A stretch of DNA of 8,399 nt from positions 1 through 8,399 of the forward strand of contig DATIYW010000111.1 in NCBI GenBank assembly GCA_035517415.1, written 5' to 3'. This document shows, in pieces, positions 1-7,072 of this stretch (its first letter is position 1; the number at the start of each line of letters is the position of its first letter). The stretch is from DATIYW01 sp035517415 (GTDB lineage: Bacteria > Acidobacteriota > Thermoanaerobaculia > Thermoanaerobaculales > Thermoanaerobaculaceae). The notes under the pieces were generated by a model, which worked only from the letters and a program-made list of their open reading frames with translations, did not search any database and was not told the DNA's origin. Position numbers and translations under genes: made by a program.

Positions 1-7
1 GAGAAAG

Positions 8-1102
8 GTGTTGCGGCAACCGGTGTGGCTCCTTGCGATCGTCGCGTTGGCGATACTCCTCGCGCCCAGCATCGCCTCCGCCCAGATGATCCTCAAGGTG
101 AACGACAACACGTTCTTCAGGCTGGGCATGCAGATGCAGGCCTGGGCAGACTGGTTGCAGGACCAGACGGGTGGATACGGCCAGAACTACTTCCTGCGCC
201 GCGCCCGCGTCCAGATCACCGGCCAGATCGCGCCCGACGTCACCTTCTTCTTCCAGACCGACAGCCCGAACCTCGGCAAGACCGTGGCCGCCAACACCAC
301 CAAGGGGTTCACCGGCGCCTTCCTGATCCAGGACGCGTGGTTCGAGTACAAGATCGCCAACGAGTTCGCGATCGATTCCGGGTTCCAGATCGTCCCGTTC
401 GCGCGAAACGAGTTGACCTCGACCCTGAGCTTCATCACGCTCGACATCAGCCCGACGTCGACCGTCTTCGCCTCGCCGACTCAGACCAACGGCACGCGTG
501 ACACGGGGTTCATGGCGCACGGCTACCTGGCGAATGGGCGCTTCGAGTACCGAGCCGGAGTCTTCCAGGGCGTCCGTCTGGCCACCGCGCGCAACTCGCC
601 GCTGTTCGACGCGTATCTCCAGTACGACTTCTGGGACAAGGAAACCGGCTACGTGTTCGCCGGCACCAACCTCGGCAAGAGGAAGATCCTCGCGCTCTCC
701 GGTGGCTACCAAACCCAGAACTCGTACCGCGCCTACTCGGGCGACCTGTTCACCAACCTCCCCGTCAATGCGGGTGACGAGTTCGCCGGTCAAGTCCAGT
801 GGACGCACTACGACGGTCAGACCTTCCTCGCCGGCGTCCCCAACCAGAACAACTACCTCGCCGAGCTCGGCTACTACGTCGCCGCGGCGAAGGTCCAGCC
901 GTTCGCGAAGTACGAATCGCAGAAGTTCGTCGACGCCGCCAAGCAGATCAACGACGTCAACCGCTGGGGTGTGGGCTTCAACTACTACATTCACGGCCAG
1001 AACCTCAAGCTCACGGGGCAGTACCTGAGGGTCCAGCCAAAGAACAACGCAGTCAAGGAAACCAACGAGGGCACGATCCAGCTCCAGATGTTCATGAACT
1101 GA
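8..1102 (+). CDS. Outer-membrane porin, phosphate-selective porin O/P-like
   Basis: Predicted outer-membrane beta-barrel channel of 364 residues. Residues 1-25 form a Sec signal peptide: a short n-region with Arg3, a long Leu/Ala/Ile/Val core and an A-S-A cleavage site before Gln26. The mature part alternates polar and aromatic residues, as barrel strands do. The block YFLRRARVQITGQIAPD (61-77) followed by TFFFQTD, and the block FLIQDAWFEYKI (105-116), resemble the N-terminal half of porin O/P proteins. The chain ends in M-F-M-N rather than the usual terminal Phe. The start is GTG at 8, with GAGAAAG just upstream at the window edge. A start further upstream, outside the window, cannot be excluded, but the signal peptide is complete from here. 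The substrate is not readable from sequence; phosphate, other anions or small organic acids are all possible. Strong hairpins downstream suggest it is transcribed apart from the lactate genes. Confidence 0.8.
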   Translation: MLRQPVWLLAIVALAILLAPSIASAQMILKVNDNTFFRLGMQMQAWADWLQDQTGGYGQNYFLRRARVQITGQIAPDVTFFFQTDSPNLGKTVAANTTKGFTGAFLIQDAWFEYKIANEFAIDSGFQIVPFARNELTSTLSFITLDISPTSTVFASPTQTNGTRDTGFMAHGYLANGRFEYRAGVFQGVRLATARNSPLFDAYLQYDFWDKETGYVFAGTNLGKRKILALSGGYQTQNSYRAYSGDLFTNLPVNAGDEFAGQVQWTHYDGQTFLAGVPNQNNYLAELGYYVAAAKVQPFAKYESQKFVDAAKQINDVNRWGVGFNYYIHGQNLKLTGQYLRVQPKNNAVKETNEGTIQLQMFMN

Positions 1103-1114
1103 CGCAGCGAGCGA

Positions 1115-1160
1115 CCGCCGCCCGGGGGGGCCGCGCGACGCGGCTCCCCGGGCGCGGCGG
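1115..1160 (+). terminator. Long GC hairpin after the porin gene
   Basis: A nested inverted repeat begins 12 bases after the porin stop. Outer stem 1115-1120 pairs with 1155-1160 (CCGCCG/CGGCGG). After a two-base bulge, 1121-1127 pairs with 1146-1152 (CCCGGGG/CCCCGGG). The inner stem 1130-1135 pairs with 1139-1144 (GCCGCG/CGCGGC) around a CGA loop. About 19 base pairs form in total. There is no real T-tract afterwards (ATTCC), so it may protect the mRNA 3' end or pause polymerase rather than terminate alone. Confidence 0.5.
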
Positions 1161-1202
1161 ATTCCACGCCGGACCCTTTCCCACCGACCCGCCGCACAAC
1201 GA

Positions 1203-1236
1203 GCCGCCCGCACCCGGGCGGCGATTCTCGTTTCTC
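1203..1236 (+). terminator. Probable intrinsic terminator of the porin gene
   Basis: A perfect 8-bp stem, GCCGCCCG at 1203-1210 and CGGGCGGC at 1215-1222, encloses a four-base CACC loop. It is followed by GATTCTCGTTTCTC, the most T-rich run in this GC-rich intergenic region. This is the form of a rho-independent terminator in a high-GC genome. It lies between the porin stop and the start region of the lactate cluster, supporting separate transcription units. Confidence 0.6.
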
Positions 1237-1248
1237 GGCCCCTCCCTG

Positions 1249-1254
1249 TACACT
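1249..1254 (+). promoter_or_regulatory. Candidate -10 element upstream of lutC
   Basis: TACACT lies 27 bases before the lutC ATG and directly after the porin terminator, where a cluster promoter would be expected. The best upstream partner is TTCTCG at 1225-1230 with an 18-base spacer, only a weak -35. The same hexamer occurs at a similar distance before the dehydrogenase gene at 4031. No operator palindrome is obvious. Confidence 0.3.
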
Positions 1255-1281
1255 GGCGAGCGGGGGAGAGGGAGCGCCACC

Positions 1282-1827
1282 ATGTACGAGGCGTTCAGGG
1301 CACGGGCCGAGGCCGTCAGCGCGGAGGTCCACCGCGTCGCCACCCGCCGCGAGGCACTCGACTTCGTCGCCGACCACCTGCGCCGCGAGGGCGTGAGCGA
1401 CGCGCCGCAGGCGCGGGCGGTATGGGCCGACGACGGCCGGCTGACGTCCGTCGAGCGCGACGGCCTCGCCGCCCGCGCGCCCGGGCTCACCTTCGCGGTG
1501 ACCAAGGAGGCGGCCGCCGACTCGCGCGTCGGGGTCAGCGAGATGACCTGGGGGCTCGCCGACACCGGCAGCGTGTTCCAGGACGCGACCGACCCCGCCC
1601 TGCGGCTGGTCTCGACGCTGCCGCCGCAGCACGTCGCGCTGCTGCGCACCGACCGCATCATCCCCGACCTGCCGAGCCTGCTCGCGCGCGTCGACCCGCG
1701 GTCCGCCCCCTATCTCTCGCTGATCACCGGGCCGTCGCGCACCGCCGACATCGAGCGCGTGCTGACGATCGGCGTGCACGGCCCGGAGCGGCTGATCGTC
1801 GTCTGCTACGACGGCGGAGGGGAGTAG
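1282..1827 (+). CDS. lutC: Lactate utilization protein C (LUD domain)
   Basis: Small subunit (181 residues) of the LutABC/LldEFG-type iron-sulfur L-lactate dehydrogenase complex, which oxidises L-lactate to pyruvate and feeds electrons to the respiratory chain. It is a single LUD domain with no cysteine cluster motif. Typical LUD segments are visible: GLADTGSVFQD in the middle, then RLVSTLPPQHVALLR, and LITGPSRTADIERVLTIGVHGP near the C terminus. The ATG at 1282 is chosen because GAGGGAG at 1268-1274 gives a good ribosome binding site with a 7-base spacer, and the length suits the family (roughly 180-240). It ends 3 bases before the next gene, so translation is probably coupled. Family assignment is firm. 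The L-lactate substrate is inferred from the partner gene and from described clusters in Bacillus, Shewanella and Desulfovibrio. Confidence 0.88.
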   Translation: MYEAFRARAEAVSAEVHRVATRREALDFVADHLRREGVSDAPQARAVWADDGRLTSVERDGLAARAPGLTFAVTKEAAADSRVGVSEMTWGLADTGSVFQDATDPALRLVSTLPPQHVALLRTDRIIPDLPSLLARVDPRSAPYLSLITGPSRTADIERVLTIGVHGPERLIVVCYDGGGE

Positions 1828-1830
1828 CCC

Positions 1831-3966
1831 ATGGCGACCGAGTTCAAGCACGCGATCGAGCGCGCCCTCGCCAACCCCAACCTCACCGGGGCGCTCGGCC
1901 GCTTCTCCGAGGCGTACGTCGTGACGCGCGCCAAGGCCTACGAGGGGATCGACTTCGAGGCAGTGCGCGGCGAGATCGCGGCGATCAAGGGCGGCGCGGC
2001 GGAGCGCCTGGACGAGCTTGCGCAGGAGTTCACGAGCGCGGCGTCCGCCAAGGGCGTCACCGTGGTCCGCGCGCGCACGCCGGAGGAGGTCCGCGCCTAC
2101 GTCCTCGGCCTCGCCGCGAGGCACGGCGCGACCCGCGTGGTCAAGTCGAAGTCGATGGCGTCCGAGGAGATCCACCTCAACCCCGCGCTCATCGAGGCGG
2201 GCATCGAAGTGCAGGAGACCGACCTCGGGGAGTGGATCATCCAATTGGCCGGGCAGCGCCCCTCGCACATGGTGATGCCGGCGATCCACCTCACCAAGGA
2301 GGACGTCGCCGAGATCTTCAGCAAGGAGGTCAAGGAGCGGATCGCCGCCGACATCCCGCGCCTGGTCAAGCTCGCCCGCAAGGAGCTACGCGAGAAGTTC
2401 CTCAACGCCGACATCGGCATCTCGGGCGCCAACGTCGCGGTGGCGGAGACCGGCAGCCTGGTAATCATCACCAACGAAGGGAACGCGCGGCTGGTGACGA
2501 CGCTGCCGCGGATCCACGTCGCCGTCGTCGGCCTCGAGAAACTGGTGCCGCACCTCGCCGACATCGTGCCGATCCTCAAGGCGCTGCCGCGCAGCGCGAC
2601 CTCGCAGCTGCTCACCAGCTACGTCTCGATCATCACCGGCCCGGCGCCGAGCCCCGACGGCAGCGCGAAGGAGCTGCACGTCATCCTGATGGACAACCGC
2701 CGCACCGAGATGGCGGCGGATCCCAAGTTCAAGGAGGCGCTGCAGTGCATCCGCTGCGCCTCCTGCCTCAACGTCTGCCCGGTCTACCGCCTGGTCGGCG
2801 GTCACGTGTTCGGCGACGTCTACGCCGGCGGCATCGGCACCATCCTCACCGCCTGGTTCAACGAGCTGCAGAAGTCCGCCGACATCCAGGGGTTGTGCAT
2901 CCAGTGCGGCAACTGCCGCGACGTCTGCCCGGGCAAGATCGACATCCCCGAGCTGATCGTCGAGATCCGCCGCCGCCTGGTGAAGGAGAAGGGCCAGCCG
3001 ACGGTGCAGAAGGCGATCTTCTCGGTGGTCAACAACCGCCGGCTGTTCCACGCCATGCTGCGCAGCGCCTCGCTGGCGCAGAAGCCGTTCGTCAAGGACG
3101 GGCTGATCCGCCACCTGCCGATGTTCCTCTCCGGCCTGGCGGAGTTCCGCAGCCTGCCGGCGATCGCGCCCAAGCCCTTCCGCGACGAGATCCGCAGGAT
3201 CGAGCAGCCGAAGGACTGCCGCGAGAAGGCGGCGTTCTTCGGCGGCTGCCTGATCGACTTCGCCTACCCGGAGATGGGCGCGGCGGTCGTCCGGGTGCTC
3301 AACGCCGCCGGGATCGAGGTGACGTTCCCGGAGGGGCAGACCTGCTGCGGGGCGCCGGCGCGCTACTCGGGGGCGTTCGAGGTCGCGGCGCAGAACGCGG
3401 CCGACAACATCGCCGCGCTCGCCGACCCCGACGTGCGCTACGTCGTGTCGGCGTGCGCCACCTGCACCGCCGCGCTCAAGCACGAGTTCGCCAACGCGCT
3501 CGCGACCTCTGGCCGCACCGGCGAGCTACCCGCCGCGAAGGCGCTGGCGGAGAAGACGTGGGACTTCTCGACGCTGGTCAAGCAGCTGGTCGACGAGGGC
3601 CGCCTCGCGTTCGCGCCGGGGGGGGAGCGGACGCCGATCACCTACCACGACTCCTGCCACCTCAAGCGCACGCTGCGCGTGACGACCCAACCGCGCGACC
3701 TGCTCGCGCTCGCCGGCTACGAGCTCAGGGAGATGTTCGAGTCCGACATGTGCTGCGGCATGGGCGGCTCGTACTCGGTCAAGTTCCCCGAGATCTCGAC
3801 CCCGATCCTCGCCCGCAAACTCGACAACGTCGAGAAGACCGGCGCCGGGCTGGCGACGATGGACTGCCCCGGCTGCGTGATGCAGATCCGCGGCGGCCTC
3901 GACAAGCGCGGCTCGCCGGTCGCGACGCGGCACATCGCCGAGCTGCTCGCGGAGCGCCTCGCCTGA
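1831..3966 (+). CDS. LutB-LutA fusion, large subunit of L-lactate dehydrogenase
   Basis: A 711-residue fusion of two subunits that are separate in LutABC/LldEFG systems; similar fused large subunits (LdhH type) are known, for example in Desulfovibrio. Residues 1-300 are the LutB LUD domain, with VKSKSMASEEIHLNP at 104-118, AETGSLVIITNEGNARLV at 205-222 and SIITGP at 266-271. Two full 4Fe-4S motifs follow: Cys306/309/312/316 and Cys356/359/362/366. From about 467 on is the LutA part, a tandem CCG region: Cys473, Cys505-Cys506-Gly, Cys542/545, then Cys609, Cys641-Cys642-Gly and Cys679/682. All cluster cysteines look intact. It has no signal peptide and probably acts at the inner face of the cytoplasmic membrane, passing electrons from lactate towards quinone. 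The ATG at 1831 has GGAGGGGAG at 1816-1824, inside the end of lutC. Confidence 0.88.
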   Translation: MATEFKHAIERALANPNLTGALGRFSEAYVVTRAKAYEGIDFEAVRGEIAAIKGGAAERLDELAQEFTSAASAKGVTVVRARTPEEVRAYVLGLAARHGATRVVKSKSMASEEIHLNPALIEAGIEVQETDLGEWIIQLAGQRPSHMVMPAIHLTKEDVAEIFSKEVKERIAADIPRLVKLARKELREKFLNADIGISGANVAVAETGSLVIITNEGNARLVTTLPRIHVAVVGLEKLVPHLADIVPILKALPRSATSQLLTSYVSIITGPAPSPDGSAKELHVILMDNRRTEMAADPKFKEALQCIRCASCLNVCPVYRLVGGHVFGDVYAGGIGTILTAWFNELQKSADIQGLCIQCGNCRDVCPGKIDIPELIVEIRRRLVKEKGQPTVQKAIFSVVNNRRLFHAMLRSASLAQKPFVKDGLIRHLPMFLSGLAEFRSLPAIAPKPFRDEIRRIEQPKDCREKAAFFGGCLIDFAYPEMGAAVVRVLNAAGIEVTFPEGQTCCGAPARYSGAFEVAAQNAADNIAALADPDVRYVVSACATCTAALKHEFANALATSGRTGELPAAKALAEKTWDFSTLVKQLVDEGRLAFAPGGERTPITYHDSCHLKRTLRVTTQPRDLLALAGYELREMFESDMCCGMGGSYSVKFPEISTPILARKLDNVEKTGAGLATMDCPGCVMQIRGGLDKRGSPVATRHIAELLAERLA

Positions 3967-3970
3967 CAGA

Positions 3971-3989
3971 CCCGCCCCCGCGCGGCGGG
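3971..3989 (+). other. Short GC hairpin between the two dehydrogenase genes
   Basis: CCCGCC at 3971-3976 pairs with GGCGGG at 3984-3989 around a 7-base loop, starting 4 bases after the lutBA stop. No T-run follows, so full termination is unlikely. It could be an mRNA-stabilising or partly attenuating structure, or a chance product of high GC. Confidence 0.3.
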
Positions 3990-4003
3990 CCGCGATCAGC
4001 CGT

Positions 4004-4009
4004 TACACT
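4004..4009 (+). promoter_or_regulatory. Candidate -10 element upstream of the FAD/Fe-S dehydrogenase
   Basis: TACACT lies 21 bases before the ATG at 4031 and is the same hexamer found before lutC. No recognisable -35 lies 16-18 bases upstream, where the sequence is CG-only. If real, it would give this gene a second promoter within the cluster with a very short leader. Confidence 0.22.
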
Positions 4010-4018
4010 TCACCGGAT

Positions 4019-4026
4019 GGAGGTGA
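4019..4026 (+). promoter_or_regulatory. Near-perfect ribosome binding site for the gene at 4031
   Basis: GGAGGTGA matches the 16S anti-Shine-Dalgarno complement over eight bases and is spaced four bases from the ATG at 4031. It fixes the start of the dehydrogenase and suggests strong, independent translation initiation despite the 64-base gap from lutBA. Confidence 0.75.
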
Positions 4027-4030
4027 CCTG

Positions 4031-6904
4031 ATGGCTGCCAACCCGGTCGTCCACGAGGTGCAGGAACCCGCGAGCGGGCTGATCGACGCGCTCGCCGGGG
4101 TGGTCGGCCGCGAGCGCGTCCTCCACCGGCCGATCGACCTCGTCGCCTTCGCCTCCGACGCCGGCTTCTACCGGCTCATCCCGCAGGCGGTGGTGCTCGC
4201 GCGCGACATCGGCGAGGTCAACGCGCTCTTCCGCCTCAGCCACGAGCGCCGCGTCCCGCTCACCTTCCGCGCCGCCGGCACCAGCCTGTCCGGCCAGTCG
4301 ATCACCGACGGCGTGCTGGTCGAGGTCGCGCGTTACTGGAAATCCGTCAAGGTCGAGGACGGCGGCCGGCGGATCCGCGTGCAGCCCGGCGTGATCGGCG
4401 GCCACGCCAACCAGGCACTCGTCCCCTACCGCGCCAAGATCGGGCCCGACCCCGCCTCGATCAACGCCTGCACGATGGCCGGCATCCTCGCCAACAACTC
4501 GAGCGGGATGTGCTGCGGCGTCGCGCAGAACGCCTACCACACCGTCGAGTCGCTCACCTTCATGCTCCCCTCCGGGACCGTGATCGACACCGCCGCCGCG
4601 GACGCCGACGCGGTCTTCCGCCAGCGCGAGCCGGCGCTCGCCCAGGGGCTGCTCGAGCTCAAGCGCGAGCTCGCCTCGCGCCCCGCGCTCGCCGAGCGGA
4701 TCCGCAGCAAGTACCGGATGAAGAACACCACCGGCTACTCGCTCAACGCCTTCCTCGACTTCGAGCGGCCGGTCGACATCTTCGCCCACCTGCTGATCGG
4801 CTCCGAGGGCACGCTCGCCTTCATCGCCGAGGCGGTGCTGCAGACCGTGCCGGACCTCCCGGTCAAGCACACCGGGCTGCTGCTCTTCCCCGACCTCCAC
4901 GCCGCCTGCGCCGCGATCGTGCCGCTGCGTGAGGCGGGCGCCAAGGCGCTCGAGCTGATGGACCGCGCCTCGCTCCGCTCGGTCGAGGACCAGGCCGGCA
5001 TCCCGCCCTCGATCAAGGGGCTGCCGGCGGCCGCCGCCGGCCTGCTCGCGGAGTTCCAGGCGAGCGACGAGGCGGAGCGGCGCGAGCTGGCCGCCGGCGC
5101 GAGCGCGGCCAGCCGCGCCCTCACCCTGATCGAGCCCGCCCTGTTCACCGACGCCGCGGCGGAGCAGGCGGCGCTGTGGAAGATCCGCCAGGGGCTGTTC
5201 CCCTCGGTCGGCTCGGTGCGGCGCAGCGGCACCACCGTGATCATCGAGGACGTGGCGTTCCCGCTCCCGGCGCTCGCCGACGCCGCGGTCGACCTCACCC
5301 GGCTGTTCGCCAAGCACGACTACGACAACGCGATCATCTTCGGCCACGCGCGCGACGGCAACCTCCACTTCGTCATCACCCAGTCGTTCAACGACCAGGC
5401 CGCGGTCGACCAGTACGCGGGCTTCATCGACGACGTCGTCGATCTGGTCGTCCGGCGCTACGACGGCGCGCTCAAGGGCGAGCACGGCACCGGCCGCAAC
5501 ATGGCGCCGTTCGTCGAAACCGAGTGGGGCCCCGAGGCGTACGCCGTCATGCAGCGCCTCAAGCGGCTCACCGACCCGGAGGGCCTCCTCAACCCGGGCG
5601 TGATCATCAACCCGGACCCGAAGGCGCACCTCGCGAACCTCAAGCCGATCCCCTCGGTCGAGGAGGAGGTCGACAAGTGCATCGAGTGCGGCTACTGCGA
5701 GAGCAAGTGCCCGAGCCGCGAGCTCTCGCTCACGCCGCGCCAGCGCATCGTCGTGCGCCGCGAGATCGTCCGCCTGAAGGCGCGCGGCGGCGCCGGCGCG
5801 ACCCGCGCCGCGCTCGAGCGCGAGTTCCCCTACATGGCGCTCGACACCTGCGCGGTCGACGGCCTGTGCGCCACCGCCTGCCCGGTCTCGATCGACACCG
5901 GCCAGCTCACCAAGCGCTTCCGCAAGCTCGCGCATCCCGCCTGGGCGCAGCGCCTCGCGCGCTCGATCGCGCTCCACTTCGCCGCGATCGAGGCGCCGAT
6001 CCGCCTCGGCCTCCGCCTCGGCCATCTCGTCCAGTCCGTGCTCGGCGCCGGCGCGATGGTCGGGCTGACCCGCGGGATCCGCTTCCTCCTCCGCCAGCCG
6101 TTCCCGCAGTGGAGCCGCGAGATGCCGCGGCCGGCCCGCCGCCGCGCGATTCGCACCAGGAAAGACGGCGCCGCCGCGGTCTACTTCCCCGCCTGCATCT
6201 CGCGGGTGATGGGGCACCTGCCCGGCGAGCCGGACGAGCTGACGCTGCAGGAGGCGCTCGTCGCCGTCGCCGAGCGCGCCGGCCGGCCGGTGTGGATCCC
6301 GCCCGATACGGCCGGCGCGTGCTGCGGGGTGCCGTTCTCCTCGAAGGGCTACGACGAGGCGAACCAGGTCGCGGTCAACCGCACGATCGAGCGGTTCTGG
6401 GAGTGGTCGGAGCACGGCCGGCTCCCGGTGGTGGTCGACACCAGCCCGTGCACCTACGGCCTGCACACCTGCCGCGCCAAGCTCACGCCCGAGAACCAGG
6501 CGCGCTTCGACAAGCTGGCGATCCTCGACGCGGTCGAGTTCGCCCACGACGCGCTGCTGCCCGGCCTCGAGGTGCGGCGGAAGGTCGGCTCGGTGGCGCT
6601 CCACCCGGTCTGCTCGGTGGTTAAGTCGAACCTCTCGCCGAAGCTCGAGGCGATCGCGCGGGCGTGCAGCGAGCGCGTGACCGTGCCGGTGCAGGCGGGC
6701 TGCTGCGGCTTCGCCGGCGACCGCGGATTCCTCTTCCCCGAGTTGACCGCCTCGGCCACCCGCGGCGAGGCCGCCGAGGTCGGCGGCGGCTCTCACGACG
6801 GCTACTTCTCGTCGAGCCGCACTTGCGAGATCGGCATGACCCGCGCCACCGGCGAGGTCTACCGCTCGTTCCTCTACCTGCTCGAGGCCGCGACCCGGCC
6901 CTGA
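4031..6904 (+). CDS. FAD-binding and Fe-S dehydrogenase, probable D-lactate dehydrogenase (Dld-II/YdiJ type)
   Basis: A 957-residue flavoprotein fused to an Fe-S/CCG module, a usual length for Dld-II/YdiJ proteins. The N-terminal PCMH-type FAD domain shows LTFRAAGTSLSGQS (77-90), VQPGVIGGHANQAL (117-130) and GPDPASINACTMAGILANNS (138-157). The FAD-oxidase C-terminal domain follows, with IEDVAFP (405-411), GHARDGNLHF (438-447, likely metal-binding His439 and His446), GEHGTG (483-488) and LNPGVI (520-525). The first 4Fe-4S motif is Cys550/553/556/560. The second is Cys607-x5-Cys613-x3-Cys617, with Asp610 in place of one cysteine. CCG halves follow at Cys722, Cys764-Cys765, Cys807, Cys861, Cys891-Cys892 and Cys932. 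It has no signal peptide. Next to lutC-lutBA, D-lactate oxidation to pyruvate is the best call, as in the Shewanella dld-II/lldEFG cluster. D-2-hydroxyglutarate or glycolate are alternatives that sequence alone cannot exclude. Confidence 0.82.
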   Translation: MAANPVVHEVQEPASGLIDALAGVVGRERVLHRPIDLVAFASDAGFYRLIPQAVVLARDIGEVNALFRLSHERRVPLTFRAAGTSLSGQSITDGVLVEVARYWKSVKVEDGGRRIRVQPGVIGGHANQALVPYRAKIGPDPASINACTMAGILANNSSGMCCGVAQNAYHTVESLTFMLPSGTVIDTAAADADAVFRQREPALAQGLLELKRELASRPALAERIRSKYRMKNTTGYSLNAFLDFERPVDIFAHLLIGSEGTLAFIAEAVLQTVPDLPVKHTGLLLFPDLHAACAAIVPLREAGAKALELMDRASLRSVEDQAGIPPSIKGLPAAAAGLLAEFQASDEAERRELAAGASAASRALTLIEPALFTDAAAEQAALWKIRQGLFPSVGSVRRSGTTVIIEDVAFPLPALADAAVDLTRLFAKHDYDNAIIFGHARDGNLHFVITQSFNDQAAVDQYAGFIDDVVDLVVRRYDGALKGEHGTGRNMAPFVETEWGPEAYAVMQRLKRLTDPEGLLNPGVIINPDPKAHLANLKPIPSVEEEVDKCIECGYCESKCPSRELSLTPRQRIVVRREIVRLKARGGAGATRAALEREFPYMALDTCAVDGLCATACPVSIDTGQLTKRFRKLAHPAWAQRLARSIALHFAAIEAPIRLGLRLGHLVQSVLGAGAMVGLTRGIRFLLRQPFPQWSREMPRPARRRAIRTRKDGAAAVYFPACISRVMGHLPGEPDELTLQEALVAVAERAGRPVWIPPDTAGACCGVPFSSKGYDEANQVAVNRTIERFWEWSEHGRLPVVVDTSPCTYGLHTCRAKLTPENQARFDKLAILDAVEFAHDALLPGLEVRRKVGSVALHPVCSVVKSNLSPKLEAIARACSERVTVPVQAGCCGFAGDRGFLFPELTASATRGEAAEVGGGSHDGYFSSSRTCEIGMTRATGEVYRSFLYLLEAATRP

Positions 6905-6961
6905 GCGCCCGGCTCCCGGGGTTGATCGCGAGGCCCGCGGCGGGGCGCGCCGGCTGCGGGT

Positions 6962-6990
6962 TTGACACGTCCGCACCGCGATCGTATCGT
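6962..6990 (+). promoter_or_regulatory. Sigma70-like promoter for superoxide dismutase
   Basis: A perfect -35 TTGACA (6962-6967) is followed, after exactly 17 bases, by TATCGT (6985-6990), which matches four of six -10 consensus bases. Transcription would start near 6997, giving a leader of about 75 bases before the ATG at 7073. It lies 57 bases after the dehydrogenase stop, so sod is probably its own unit. A weak GC inverted repeat (CCCGC 6934-6938 / GCGGG 6956-6960) abuts it upstream and might help end the preceding transcript. Confidence 0.6.
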
Positions 6991-7072
6991 CTTGGCAGGC
7001 AAACGTGAGACCGTCCGCCGGGCGGTGCCGCGGCCGCGGCGAACCCGGCCGGTGAGTGGGGAGGACAGGACC

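Noticed and set aside
799..1281. An upstream in-frame extension of lutC into the porin gene
   Set aside because: The extension overlaps the porin in another frame and passes through the terminator. The ATG at 1282 has a good ribosome binding site and gives the family length.
991..2289. A 432-codon - strand frame across the porin end, intergenic hairpins and lutC
   Set aside because: It crosses terminator structures, has biased composition and shows no recognisable domain.
1422..4031. An 869-codon + strand frame overlapping lutC and lutBA
   Set aside because: The translation is Arg/Pro/Ala-rich and lacks motifs, while the competing frame encodes intact LUD, ferredoxin and CCG domains with good ribosome binding sites.
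6905..6961. A possible strong terminator after the dehydrogenase gene
   Set aside because: Only 5-bp stems (6908-6920; 6934-6938 with 6956-6960) could be found, with no T-run beyond the TTT that belongs to the sod promoter. It was too weak to list as a terminator.
6962..7072. An N-terminal extension of superoxide dismutase from a TTG at 6962
   Set aside because: That TTG is part of the -35 hexamer of a good promoter. The extra residues are Arg/Pro-rich and absent from the family.
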